This document shows positions 55,518 to 64,000 of a stretch of 64,000 bases of DNA, one piece after another. The DNA comes from Sulfidibacter corallicola (GTDB lineage: Bacteria; Acidobacteriota; Holophagae; Acanthopleuribacterales; Acanthopleuribacteraceae). The first letter of the stretch is position 1. Each line of letters begins with the position of its first letter. The stretch covers positions 11,216,256 through 11,280,255 of the forward strand of contig NZ_CP071793.1 in the NCBI RefSeq assembly GCF_017498545.1. The letters are read 5' to 3'. Made by a program: the position numbers and the translations under genes. Under the pieces are notes generated by a model. That model was not told the origin of the DNA and searched no databases. It saw nothing but the letters and a program-made list of their open reading frames with translations.

Positions 55518-56762
55518 ATGTGGTACACGGCTCTTTTGGTCGGGTGGCGCAACCTGAGGCGCCGCCGCGGCCGAAGTATGTTGACCGGAAGCATGTTCTT
55601 TTTCGGCACCATGTTCGTGGTGGTCTCGCTGGGCGTTGCCGACGGCACCTACGACGACATGATCCGCTTGGCGACCCGCACCTGGGTCGGTGATTTTCAG
55701 GTCCTGGCGGAGAACTACGACAAAAAACCCTCGCTTTTCAAAACGATCGACGATCCCGATGCGGCGGCCGAGGCACTGCGCGCCGAGGTCGCGGGCATCG
55801 CCGCGCTGGCACCGCGCATCGAATCGGCGGCCTTGCTGTCCCGCGACAACGCCACGGTGGGCGGCTCCCTCCTGGGTATCGATCTCCACCGCGAATTCCG
55901 GGTGACCAGTTTCGAGAAACAACTGAGCGAAGGCGCTTGGTGGAAGCCAGGCACCAGTTGGGACGATACGGAGATCGCGCCGATCGTGCTCGGCTCGGGC
56001 TTGGCGAAACGACTGGATGCCGGCCTCGGTGAACGGCTCGCGGTGATCACGGCCGCCGCCGACGGTTCGACCGCCGCCGATTGGTTCGAGGTCGTCGGCA
56101 TTCTGGACAGCGGAAACGACGAATTGGATCGCACGATCGCCTGCACCCCGATCGCGATCGCCGGCGAGTTCCTGGAACTGGGCACGCGGGTCCATCGCCT
56201 GGTGGGCCGCATGGCGGCACGTCGATCCCTCGCCGGCGGCGTGAACCTGCCCATACAGGACGGCGCCCTGTCGGTCATGCCCTGGCAGGAATTGATGCCG
56301 GAACTGGATCGCGCCATCGCCGCCGACCGCGAAGGCCTCTCGCTCTTCGTGATGATCATCCTGCTCGTGGTCCTGTTGGGCTGCAGCAACACGATGATGA
56401 TGGCCATCCTCGAGCGGATCCGAGAGATCGGCGTACTTCAAGCGATCGGAACCACGCCCGGCCACATCATCGCCTTCACCCTCGCGGAAGTGAGCTGGCT
56501 CGCGGTGATCGGCGTCCTGGCCGGCACCCTGGTCGGCATGGGGCTCAACCTCCTGATCGGCGCATCCGGCATTCCCTTGGGCGACGAGTCCTTCACCTAC
56601 GGCGGCATGGTGCTCGACCATCTCTCCGCCCGCAACAGCCTGACATCGGCCCTGATCTACCCCCTGGCGATCGCCGTGAGCGGCATCCTCGCGGGACTGG
56701 TGCCCGCCTACAAAGCGACCCGCCTCTCGCCGGTCGACGCGATTCGGGGGGCCTCGGCATGA
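55518..56762 (+). CDS. FtsX/MacB-type ABC permease 1
   Basis: A 414-residue permease starting 2 bases after the previous stop. Layout is that of LolC/LolE/MacB: an N-terminal helix (MLTGSMFFFGTMFVVVSLGV), a large periplasmic domain (about 45-270), and three C-terminal helices (LFVMIILLVVLLGCSNTMMM; VSWLAVIGVLAGTLVGMGL; LIYPLAIAVSGILAGLVPAY). The motif ERIREIGVLQAIGTTPGHII follows helix two, as in this family, and AYKATRLSPVDAIRG ends the protein. Its stop overlaps permease 2 (ATGA). Confidence 0.9.
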   Translation: MWYTALLVGWRNLRRRRGRSMLTGSMFFFGTMFVVVSLGVADGTYDDMIRLATRTWVGDFQVLAENYDKKPSLFKTIDDPDAAAEALRAEVAGIAALAPRIESAALLSRDNATVGGSLLGIDLHREFRVTSFEKQLSEGAWWKPGTSWDDTEIAPIVLGSGLAKRLDAGLGERLAVITAAADGSTAADWFEVVGILDSGNDELDRTIACTPIAIAGEFLELGTRVHRLVGRMAARRSLAGGVNLPIQDGALSVMPWQELMPELDRAIAADREGLSLFVMIILLVVLLGCSNTMMMAILERIREIGVLQAIGTTPGHIIAFTLAEVSWLAVIGVLAGTLVGMGLNLLIGASGIPLGDESFTYGGMVLDHLSARNSLTSALIYPLAIAVSGILAGLVPAYKATRLSPVDAIRGASA

Positions 56763-57973
56763 CGGACCAAATGACGTTCCGCCTGGCATGGCGCAATTTA
56801 TGGCGCCGCCCGCGACGCACCCTGCTGACGTTGTCGGCACTCGTCCTGACGCTCGCCATGCTGATCTTCTTCGGCAACCTGATGAGCGGCATGTGGGACC
56901 GCATCATTCGCGTCGCGACCTCCTCCCTGGTGGGCCAGGCCCAGGTCCATCTCGCCGAATACCGGCGAACCCAAGACCCCGAGCGCTTCTTGCGCGACCG
57001 CGATGCGTTGATCTCGGCCCTCGAACGGCAACCCCAGGTCAAAGGCGCAAGCGCCCGCATCTACGCGCCGGCCCTGGCCGCGATGGGCGACCGCTCGCAA
57101 TCGGTCCGGCTCATGGGCGTGGACCCAGAACGGGAAGCGATGGTCACCTCCTGGAAGGACCGCATCTGGCAGGGCCGGTACCTGACGGACGACGGCGGCG
57201 CCCTGATCGGCAAGCGCCTGGCCGAAAAACTGGAGATCGGTGTCGATTCGAAGCTGGTCGTCACCGTCGCCGACCTCCGCACCGGCGACCTCAACAGCGT
57301 GTTGCTGCGGGTGCACGGTATCCTGTGGACCCAGAACCCGAAGGTCGACGAAGGGAGCGTGATCGTCACGCTCCCGACCGCGGAGAAACTGGCCGGCCTC
57401 CAGAACGCGGCCCACGAAGTGGCGCTCACCTGGCACACGACGGGCGAAGTCCCGCCCACCACGCCGAGCCTGCCCCGCGACGACCTGGTCTTCAGCACCT
57501 GGCAGGAACTGATCCCCGGCATGGCCCAAGCCTACAACCTCCAATCCGGCTACCTCTGGTTCTCCTTCGTGGTCGTCTTCCTGCTCGTCGCCCTCAGCAT
57601 CGCCAACACCATGAACATGTCGCTGATGGAACGCCACCGCGAATTCGGCATCCTGATGGCGCTGGGCACCTCCGACCGCCAACTGGTGGGCGGCATCGTC
57701 AGCGAGTACTTCCTGCTCGGCGGCCTGGGTTCCGTGGCCGGCTTGGTCCTGGGCCTGCTGATCACCTTGGCCTGCGCCCAAACCGGCATCACCCTCACCG
57801 GTGTCGAGGTCATGGGCTTCGCCTTGGACGAACCGCTCTACCCGCGCACCGATCTGGCCTTTTCCTTCGGTCAGGCCCTGACCTTCTGGGTACTGACACC
57901 GCTGATCAGCTACTGGTCCGTCAACCGACTGCGTCGCATGGATCCCGTCGAGATCCTGCAGGCATCCATGTGA
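56759..57973 (+). CDS. FtsX/MacB-type ABC permease 2
   Basis: A 404-residue paralogue of the previous permease with the same layout: N-terminal helix (TLLTLSALVLTLAMLIFFGN), periplasmic domain of about 220 residues, and three helices, with ERHREFGILMALGTSDRQLV in the same place and RLRRMDPVEILQASM at the end. A pair of non-identical permeases fits LolC/LolE-type heterodimers. The ATPase starts 10 bases later. Confidence 0.9.
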   Translation: MTDQMTFRLAWRNLWRRPRRTLLTLSALVLTLAMLIFFGNLMSGMWDRIIRVATSSLVGQAQVHLAEYRRTQDPERFLRDRDALISALERQPQVKGASARIYAPALAAMGDRSQSVRLMGVDPEREAMVTSWKDRIWQGRYLTDDGGALIGKRLAEKLEIGVDSKLVVTVADLRTGDLNSVLLRVHGILWTQNPKVDEGSVIVTLPTAEKLAGLQNAAHEVALTWHTTGEVPPTTPSLPRDDLVFSTWQELIPGMAQAYNLQSGYLWFSFVVVFLLVALSIANTMNMSLMERHREFGILMALGTSDRQLVGGIVSEYFLLGGLGSVAGLVLGLLITLACAQTGITLTGVEVMGFALDEPLYPRTDLAFSFGQALTFWVLTPLISYWSVNRLRRMDPVEILQASM

Positions 57974-57983
57974 GAGGTGAACC

Positions 57984-58685
57984 ATGCAACGAGAAATCGT
58001 AGCCAAAACGATCGACGTCAAACGCCATTACGAAACCAAGGGCGGCTGTGTCAAAGCGGTCGATGGGGTCACGATGCAGGTGGAAGCCGGCGAGTTCCTG
58101 GCGATCGCCGGTCCCTCGGGCTCCGGCAAATCGACCTTGTTGAACCTGTTGGGCATGCTCGACGAACCCACCGACGGCCGCATCCGCCTGGAGGGACGCG
58201 ACATCGAGGGTCTTTCCCGAACCGAACGCGCCCGCATCCGGCGCGACCACATCGGCTTCATCTTTCAGGCCTACAACCTGATCCCGGTGCTGACCGTCGC
58301 GGAGAACGTGGAATACGTGATGATGCTGCAGGGCCAGGACACCGCGAGCAGACGGCAGCGCGCGCTCGAGGTGCTGGCCGAGGTGGAGCTGGAAGGCAAG
58401 GAAGACCGGTTCCCGCAGGAGCTTTCCGGTGGCCAGCAACAGCGGGTCGCGGTGGCGCGGGCGATCGCGTCGCGGCCGGCCCTGATCCTGGCCGACGAAC
58501 CGACCGCCAACCTCGACTCCAAAACCGCGATCGCCCTGATCGACATGATGGAACGCATCAATCGCGAGCAGGGCACCACCTTCGTCTTTTCCACCCACGA
58601 CCCGCGCATCATGAAGCGGTCGTCGCGCATGATCCGCATCTGCGACGGCAAGCTGGAGGAAGAGGCGGCGGAGGTCCTCGTATGA
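57984..58685 (+). CDS. LolD/MacB-type ABC ATPase
   Basis: A 233-residue ATPase. Walker A is GPSGSGKST, the signature LSGGQQQRVAVARAI, Walker B LILADEPTANLDS, the H-loop STHDPRI. The sequence after Walker A (LLNLLGMLDEPTDGRIRLEG) is that of the LolD/MacB group. The start lies after AGAGGTG. Together with the two permeases it powers extraction of a lipid or lipoprotein, or moves the LolA-like partner. Its stop overlaps the next gene (ATGA). Confidence 0.92.
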   Translation: MQREIVAKTIDVKRHYETKGGCVKAVDGVTMQVEAGEFLAIAGPSGSGKSTLLNLLGMLDEPTDGRIRLEGRDIEGLSRTERARIRRDHIGFIFQAYNLIPVLTVAENVEYVMMLQGQDTASRRQRALEVLAEVELEGKEDRFPQELSGGQQQRVAVARAIASRPALILADEPTANLDSKTAIALIDMMERINREQGTTFVFSTHDPRIMKRSSRMIRICDGKLEEEAAEVLV

Positions 58686-59782
58686 CGCTCCTGCTGCTGA
58701 CCTGCTTGTGGAGTGGCGACGGCCTGTGGCTGAGCGGCCAATGGGAGAGCTTCGGTTCCTATGTGGACGAAGTGCCCGATCCCTATGGCCATACCGCCGT
58801 CAGCACCCGCCTGCGCCTGCGCCTGGAGGGCGACCTGAGCGAGCGCTGGCAGTGGCACGCCGGCGTAGAACTCTACAGCCAGTACCAGGACGAGCTGGCC
58901 AGCGTGCCGAGCCCCCGCTTCCTGCGCCTGGACGATTTCAACCGGGATATCGAACGCAAACACGAATACCTGATCCAGCAGCAGCTCGACCGGCTCCAAG
59001 TCGTCTACAACGGCGACCGCCATCGGTTGCGCCTCGGCCGCCAGGCGATCGGCTTCGGCAACGGCCGCCTGCTCAATCCGGCCGATATCTTCATGCCCAT
59101 TTCCACCTATGCACTCAGCACCACCTACAAGCCAGGGGCCGACGCCGCGCGCTGGACCTACACCGTCAACCCGACGATCGAGACCGAATTCCTGGCGGTC
59201 GCGGCCGAGGAAGGGTCCGGCATCCAACTGGGCACAGTACACGCCGTTCCCACCGGCTTCGACTACACGCTCGGTCTTGGCCGCAACGACGACCGCACCT
59301 TTCTGCTCTGGGACATGGCCGGCGACCTGTTCGGCGCCACCCTCTACCAGGAAGGCATGTGGCGCGAGGAGCCCGACCGACGCAACACCTTGCGAACCGC
59401 GGCCGGCATGAGCCGCCGCTTCGGCACCAAGCTGGACCTGACCCTCGAGACCAGCTTCAACCGCAACGGCCTGCGCGAGGCCGGTCAGTTCGCCATCGAT
59501 CCCGACCCCGAAAGCGACTTCGCCCGCGGCGAAAGCATCCTGCGCGCCCGACTCCATTCCGCCTTTCTCGTGAGCTACGAATTCCACCCCTTGGTCCTGG
59601 GATCCCTGAGCTTCTTCCAAGACTGGGATCGCGACTCCCATTTCGCCTTCGCCAACTTCGACTGGGATGTCAGTCAGGTCGCGGTGCTGCGCTTGGGCCT
59701 CTACCGATCCCACGGACCCACCGAGTCGGAATTCGGGCGCTTCTCCGAAGGCCTGTTCCTGGAGGTGAAATACTCGTTCTAA
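58682..59782 (+). CDS. Outer-membrane beta-barrel protein
   Basis: A 366-residue protein; ATG 58682 overlaps the ATPase stop. A short hydrophobic start (MTLLLLTCLWSGDGLWLSG) is the signal peptide. The rest is a row of amphipathic strands with aromatic girdles (HTAVSTRLRLRLEGDLSERW; DRHRLRLGRQAIGFGNGRLL; FGTKLDLTLETSFNRNGL) and the final residue is Phe after VKYS, the usual C-terminal signal of outer-membrane barrels. The DRHRLRLGRQAIGFGNG phrase recalls porins of the alginate-export type. In the operon it would be the outer-membrane end of the Lol/Mac-like path. Confidence 0.82.
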   Translation: MTLLLLTCLWSGDGLWLSGQWESFGSYVDEVPDPYGHTAVSTRLRLRLEGDLSERWQWHAGVELYSQYQDELASVPSPRFLRLDDFNRDIERKHEYLIQQQLDRLQVVYNGDRHRLRLGRQAIGFGNGRLLNPADIFMPISTYALSTTYKPGADAARWTYTVNPTIETEFLAVAAEEGSGIQLGTVHAVPTGFDYTLGLGRNDDRTFLLWDMAGDLFGATLYQEGMWREEPDRRNTLRTAAGMSRRFGTKLDLTLETSFNRNGLREAGQFAIDPDPESDFARGESILRARLHSAFLVSYEFHPLVLGSLSFFQDWDRDSHFAFANFDWDVSQVAVLRLGLYRSHGPTESEFGRFSEGLFLEVKYSF

Positions 59783-60097
59783 CGTTCGCCCCGATCCATC
59801 ACGCGGGGCCATGGCCCGCGAGCCGACGCCCGCGCCTGATTCACCTATCCCCTTTCAAAACCCCATGATCGGTGACGCGACGAACCGCCACGCCATCAAC
59901 GCCGATCTTTTATGCTCATAAATCACCATCACACCCGGCCTTCCTTTCTATCGCTCCCCAAATCGCGAGCGGCGGGGATCGCTATATCCATTTTCAAATA
60001 ATCAATGAACGCACGTTAATTCTTTAATTTAAAAAATTTTCCATTTCAAAAAACTCAACAAAACCACCCCACACCTGCCCATGGCACAGGAGCCAGT
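59783..60097. other. Gap before the polyketide synthase
   Basis: The first 80 bases are GC-rich and hold a CGCGGGGCCATGGCCCGCG palindrome-like hairpin without a T-run. From 59890 it turns A/T-rich, with TTAATTCTTTAATTTAAAAA near 60017, a probable promoter region of the synthase. No gene. Confidence 0.55.
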
Positions 60098-63000
60098 ATG
60101 AGCATGGACTATCTCCGTCGGCACCTCGTCGACCAGATCGAGCGGGGACACCTGTCCCTCGATCGCGGTCTCGAATGGATCGCCGAACTGGAACGATTGG
60201 AAGCGGCGGCGGCTTCGGCCGCGGCCCGCGATGCCTCCGTCGGCGACATCGCGATCATCGGCATGTCGGGACGGTTCCCCGGAGCCCCGGACCTGGATCG
60301 ATTCGCCGCCAACCTGAATCGCGGCGTCGATGCGATCGGCGAGGTACCCGGAGACCGCTGGCCCCTGGCACGTTACTATGATCCCAACCCCGATGCACCC
60401 AATCGAACCTACGCCAAGTGGGGCGGTTTCCTGGAGCACATCGACCAGTTCGATCCGCTCTTCTTCCGCATCGCGCCCAAGGAAGCGGAGATCATGGACC
60501 CGCAACAGCGCCTCTTCCTGGAGACGGTGTGGTCGGCGCTGGAAGACGCGGGCTACAGCGATCGCGACCTGGCGGGCCGACGCTGCGGCGTGTTCGTGGG
60601 CGCGGCCGGCGGCGATTTCGGCCGCAAGTGGGAGCAATACGGGGTGGAAATCACCTCGGACACCTTTTTCGGCAACACGCCCAGCCTGTTGCCCAGCCGC
60701 ATCTGCTATTTCCTGGACCTCAAAGGCTCGGCGCTAACCCTGGACACCGCCTGTTCCTCATCGCTGGTGGCCACCCACCTGGCCTGCAAGAGCCTGATCG
60801 CCGGCGAGAACGACATGATGATCGCCGGCGGGGTCTGCCTGATCCACACCGAAAGCCTGTACCTGATGCTCAGCAAGAACGGCATGCTCTCTCCCACCGG
60901 GCGATGCCGCGCCTTCGACGACGGGGCCGACGGCATGGTGCTCGCGGAAGGGGTCGGCGCGGTGGTGTTGAAACGCCTGGACCGGGCCCTCGCGGACGGC
61001 GACCGCATCGACGCGGTCATCAGGGCTTCGCACATCAATCAGGACGGCACCACCAACGGCATCGCGGCGCCCTGCGGCCCTTCCCAAACCGAGCTCGAAG
61101 GCCAGGTCTACCGCCAGTGCGGGGTCGATCCGGAAACCATCCAATACGTGGAAGCCCACGGGACCGGCACGCCGCTGGGCGACCCGATCGAGCTGCGCGC
61201 GCTGCACAACGCCTTCCGCCAATTTACCGACAAAAACCAGTTTTGCGCTATCGGCTCGGTCAAGTCGAATATCGGGCACGCCCAGACCGCGGCCGGCATC
61301 GCCTCGCTTCTCAAGGTCGTGATGGCCCTGCGCTGCCGGCGCATGTTCCCGACGCTGCACGTCGATCGCGAAACCCGACATTTCCAATTTTCCGAAAGCC
61401 CGTTTTACGTGATTCGCGAATCGAAACCTTGGCAGCCCCAGCCGGGAATGCCGCGTCGCGCGGCGATCAGCTCGTTCGGCGCGAGCGGCACCAACTGTCA
61501 CATGGTGATTGAAGAACCGCCCGCTCCCGACCACGCCGATCGCCCCAAACGAGCGGCGTGGCTGCTGCCGCTCTCGGCCAAACGTCCGGAGCTGGTGGCC
61601 GAGCGAGCCCGCCAGCTCCTGGACCATCTGGAACGCCACCCCGACCTGGAAATCGCCGACATCTGCTTTACCGCCGGCGTCGGGCGCTCCCATTTCCGCC
61701 ACCGCTGGGCCCTGATCGCGCGGGACCGGGCCGATCTGCTGGCCGGCCTGAACACCACGCTCGACGGGGACGAGGCCCGACTTTGGCGATCGGCCCAGGG
61801 ACCGACGGAACCCGCGGAAGACCCACTGATCCCATGGGAGGCCGCCTCCTTGGAAGCGGAACTGGCCGACGGAGACCGGGCGGCGAGGTTGATGGGCGAG
61901 GTCGCCCGCGCCTACGCGGCCGGCGCCGAACTGGACTGGTCCCGCCTGTATCCGGCGGGCCGGTTTCGCCGGGTGGCCCTGCCCACCTACCCCTTTCACC
62001 GCCGTTCCTACTGGATCACGGGCCAATCGACACAGATCCGCGACGCAGCTCCGAAACCGGGCAGCCTGCTGGATGAAAACCGCTCCGACCTGAACGCGAT
62101 CCGCTTCACGAAGCATCTGGATCGCAACGCCTTCTACCTGAGCGATCACCGCATGAACGGCACCCGGATCTTCCCCGGCGTGGCCTACCTCGAAATGGCG
62201 ATCCAGGCCGCCCGGGTCGTGGCCCCCTCCGCGAAACTGAATGCCGTACGCCGCCACACCTGGGTCAGCCCACTTCAAGTGGGGCTCGATCCGGTAGAAC
62301 TGGAAATCGAACTGGACCGACACCCCGAAGGACTCGATTACCGCCTGGTCTCCTCCAAAGGCGGTCGATCGATGATCCACGCCCAGGGCCGCCTGACCCG
62401 GGATTCGGACAAACCGAACCGCCCCTACCGTCCTCCGGCCGGCGATGCGGAAGCCTGGACCTCGGGCGAAGCATTCTACGCGACCCTAGCCGAGGCCGGC
62501 ATGGTACGCGGCGAGACCTTCCATACCGTGCGCCGCTTCCTTCGTGGCAACGACGAAGTCTGGGCCGATTTGCGCCTGCCCAGTGCGGCGGCCGGCGATT
62601 TCGGTGCCTTCGAACTGCACCCGGGCTTGGCCGACGGCCTGCTGCAACTGGCCGCCGTCCTGCTGGACGACGGTACCGCAACGAACGAGGACGAGGGACT
62701 CTACCTGCCTTTCGCCTTGGAACGATTGACCTGCTTCGCGCCCTTGACCCCGGAACTCAAGGCCCGCCTTTACCCAGTCCCCGTGCGCAGCGACATCAAG
62801 CGCTTCGACATCGACGTGTTCGATCCCAGCGGCACACTCTTGGCGCGGTTCGAGGGTTACGGCATCCGCCGGATCACCGCCCAATCGACGCGCGCCGGCC
62901 AGGACATCAACCCCGATCTGGCCTTTTTCTGCCGCTCTTGGCGAACCGCACCCGCACCGAATTCCCCTGCCGAAGCACCGCTCGTCTGGATTGGGCCGGC

Positions 63001-64000
63001 CGCATCGAAGCCCAGCGATGCGCGCCTCACCGCCGCGATCGATCTCGATCGGGCGGAGTCGATCGAAGAGGACCTGAAACCCTACGGGCTGGCCAACCGG
63101 ACACGGATTCAGGTGGTGATCCAAGCGCCGCATGATGCCGAACCGGAAGCGGTGGCGCCATTCCTGAACCGGTTGTTCCACCTGTTCCGCGGGTTGCGCA
63201 GGCTGAAGCCGCGCGAGTTGTCGTGTGTCGTGGCGATCTCCGCCGAAACGCCCGTGTTGGCGGCCGCCGACGGCTTCCTGCGCTGCCTGACCGCCGAAAT
63301 GCCGCGTTTCCACTACCGATTGGTTCGTCTGGCAACCGCGACCGCGTCCCAAGGAGCGGACCTCGCCCGCTTGATCCGCGAATTGCCCCAAGCCGGCGAC
63401 GACGCCTCCGAGGTTCGCTATCTGGACGGCCGCCGCGAAGTCACCTACCTTCACCAGATCTCTCGCGAAACCATGGCAACCTGGACTCCGGAGCGCCTGC
63501 GCCGCGGAGGCACCTACCTGGTCACCGGCGGGACCGGCGGCATCGGTCGCGCGCTGGTCGGCCACCTGCTGAGCGAATTCGAGGCGCGGGTCGCGGTCGT
63601 CGGCCGCAACCAACCCAGCGCGGAGACCACCTCTTGGTTCGACGAATCGGCCCGCGCCAACGGATCTTGGCGTTTCTGCGCCGCCGACATGACCAACGGG
63701 GCCGAGGTCGCCCGTGCCCTCTCCGAGGCCCGAGCCGCATTCGGGGAAATCCAAGGCGTCTTCCACTGCGCCGGCGTCACCCGCGACGCCTACCTCGCGA
63801 AAAAGAGCGACGCCGACTTTCAGGCGGTCCTGGCGCCAAAAGTCGAAGGCACGCTCGCCCTGCATCGCGCCGTGGCCGACGCGCCGCTCGACTTCCTCGC
63901 GCTTTTCTCATCCTCGGGCACGATGATCGCCAATCCGGGCCAAACCGATTACGCCGCGGCCAACCGCTTCATGGACGAATTCGCCCATTGGCGCAATCTC
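60098..64000 (+). CDS. Trans-AT-type polyketide synthase (KS-DH-KR, partial)
   Basis: The first 1301 residues of a modular polyketide synthase, open at the right edge. Residues 1-45 form a helical docking segment. The ketosynthase follows (about 48-475) with Cys219 in DTACSSS, His354 in EAHGTGTP and His394 in KSNIGHA, so it is active. The linker keeps the form normally around an acyltransferase (LPLSAKRPELVAERARQLL; VALPTYPFHRRSYWI), but the acyltransferase itself is missing. A dehydratase starts near 660: His684 in DHRMNGTRIFPG, Asp in HPGLADGLLQ. Near 1137 a ketoreductase begins, GTYLVTGGTGGIGRA, with Ser1272 and Tyr1285 in FSSSG and DYAAAN. The carrier protein must lie beyond the window. 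The loss of the acyltransferase says that a free-standing one loads the chain. Confidence 0.9.
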   Translation, partial: MSMDYLRRHLVDQIERGHLSLDRGLEWIAELERLEAAAASAAARDASVGDIAIIGMSGRFPGAPDLDRFAANLNRGVDAIGEVPGDRWPLARYYDPNPDAPNRTYAKWGGFLEHIDQFDPLFFRIAPKEAEIMDPQQRLFLETVWSALEDAGYSDRDLAGRRCGVFVGAAGGDFGRKWEQYGVEITSDTFFGNTPSLLPSRICYFLDLKGSALTLDTACSSSLVATHLACKSLIAGENDMMIAGGVCLIHTESLYLMLSKNGMLSPTGRCRAFDDGADGMVLAEGVGAVVLKRLDRALADGDRIDAVIRASHINQDGTTNGIAAPCGPSQTELEGQVYRQCGVDPETIQYVEAHGTGTPLGDPIELRALHNAFRQFTDKNQFCAIGSVKSNIGHAQTAAGIASLLKVVMALRCRRMFPTLHVDRETRHFQFSESPFYVIRESKPWQPQPGMPRRAAISSFGASGTNCHMVIEEPPAPDHADRPKRAAWLLPLSAKRPELVAERARQLLDHLERHPDLEIADICFTAGVGRSHFRHRWALIARDRADLLAGLNTTLDGDEARLWRSAQGPTEPAEDPLIPWEAASLEAELADGDRAARLMGEVARAYAAGAELDWSRLYPAGRFRRVALPTYPFHRRSYWITGQSTQIRDAAPKPGSLLDENRSDLNAIRFTKHLDRNAFYLSDHRMNGTRIFPGVAYLEMAIQAARVVAPSAKLNAVRRHTWVSPLQVGLDPVELEIELDRHPEGLDYRLVSSKGGRSMIHAQGRLTRDSDKPNRPYRPPAGDAEAWTSGEAFYATLAEAGMVRGETFHTVRRFLRGNDEVWADLRLPSAAAGDFGAFELHPGLADGLLQLAAVLLDDGTATNEDEGLYLPFALERLTCFAPLTPELKARLYPVPVRSDIKRFDIDVFDPSGTLLARFEGYGIRRITAQSTRAGQDINPDLAFFCRSWRTAPAPNSPAEAPLVWIGPAASKPSDARLTAAIDLDRAESIEEDLKPYGLANRTRIQVVIQAPHDAEPEAVAPFLNRLFHLFRGLRRLKPRELSCVVAISAETPVLAAADGFLRCLTAEMPRFHYRLVRLATATASQGADLARLIRELPQAGDDASEVRYLDGRREVTYLHQISRETMATWTPERLRRGGTYLVTGGTGGIGRALVGHLLSEFEARVAVVGRNQPSAETTSWFDESARANGSWRFCAADMTNGAEVARALSEARAAFGEIQGVFHCAGVTRDAYLAKKSDADFQAVLAPKVEGTLALHRAVADAPLDFLALFSSSGTMIANPGQTDYAAANRFMDEFAHWRNL

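Noticed and set aside
59810..59830. Terminator after the outer-membrane barrel gene
   Set aside because: The palindrome GGGCCATGGCCC is good but no T-run follows; Rho-independent termination is not supported.

Overview
The window is a GC-rich bacterial chromosome segment with dense two-strand coding, many ATGA/GTGA start-stop overlaps and good Shine-Dalgarno sites. It has no rRNA, tRNA, CRISPR array or phage module that I can see. The mix of CHAT (caspase-like) proteases, an ECF sigma/zinc-finger anti-sigma pair, very large proteins, a RAYT transposase with REP-like arrays and an AT-less polyketide synthase suggests a predatory or marine Acidobacteriota (Acanthopleuribacter/Sulfidibacter type) or a similar didermic lineage. 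That assignment is inference from gene content only.

Left part (1-7110): a dispersed repeat, a secreted clan GH-A-like glycoside hydrolase on the minus strand, then a MerR regulator with a 19-bp-spacer promoter and a two-gene ABC exporter whose ATPase carries an N-terminal membrane/PH-like extension.

Centre left (7281-26221), the most striking region: an ECF sigma factor, a zinc-finger anti-sigma-like membrane protein and a TPR-CHAT protease are translationally coupled. A 71-residue protein made of 22-residue repeats follows. After it comes a compact nine-gene-scale run: a C25/caspase-like protease, a CHAT protease with C-terminal membrane helices, two small exported beta-rich proteins, a 2101-residue membrane-anchored protein, a MotA/TolQ/ExbB/ZorA-like channel subunit, and two paralogous MotB/ExbD/ZorB-like single-helix subunits with the motif GLAFLDxLSCALGA. 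This looks like an ion-driven 5:2-type motor joined to two or three clan CD proteases and a giant envelope protein. I do not recognise it as a described system.

Centre (26458-44225): a GNAT acetyltransferase, a REP-like array, three consecutive genes for very large proteins (2380, 1101 and 1108 residues; OmpA-like, FN3-like and degenerate PLD-like parts), then a REP-associated tyrosine transposase flanked by inverted GGGGACAGG motifs. The same motif is the core of the arrays at 27.0-27.7 kb and 47.8-49.2 kb.

Right part: an FMN reductase; a minus-strand tetR - YciI-like - tag operon with a cluster of TAGGACA/TGTCCTA half-sites upstream; an NTF2-like protein; the large REP-like array; a complete potABCD polyamine importer; a second copy of the dispersed repeat; an AT-rich stretch; a five-gene envelope operon (LolA-like protein, two FtsX/MacB permeases, LolD-like ATPase, outer-membrane beta barrel); and the first 1301 residues of a trans-AT-type polyketide synthase (KS-DH-KR) that runs off the right edge.
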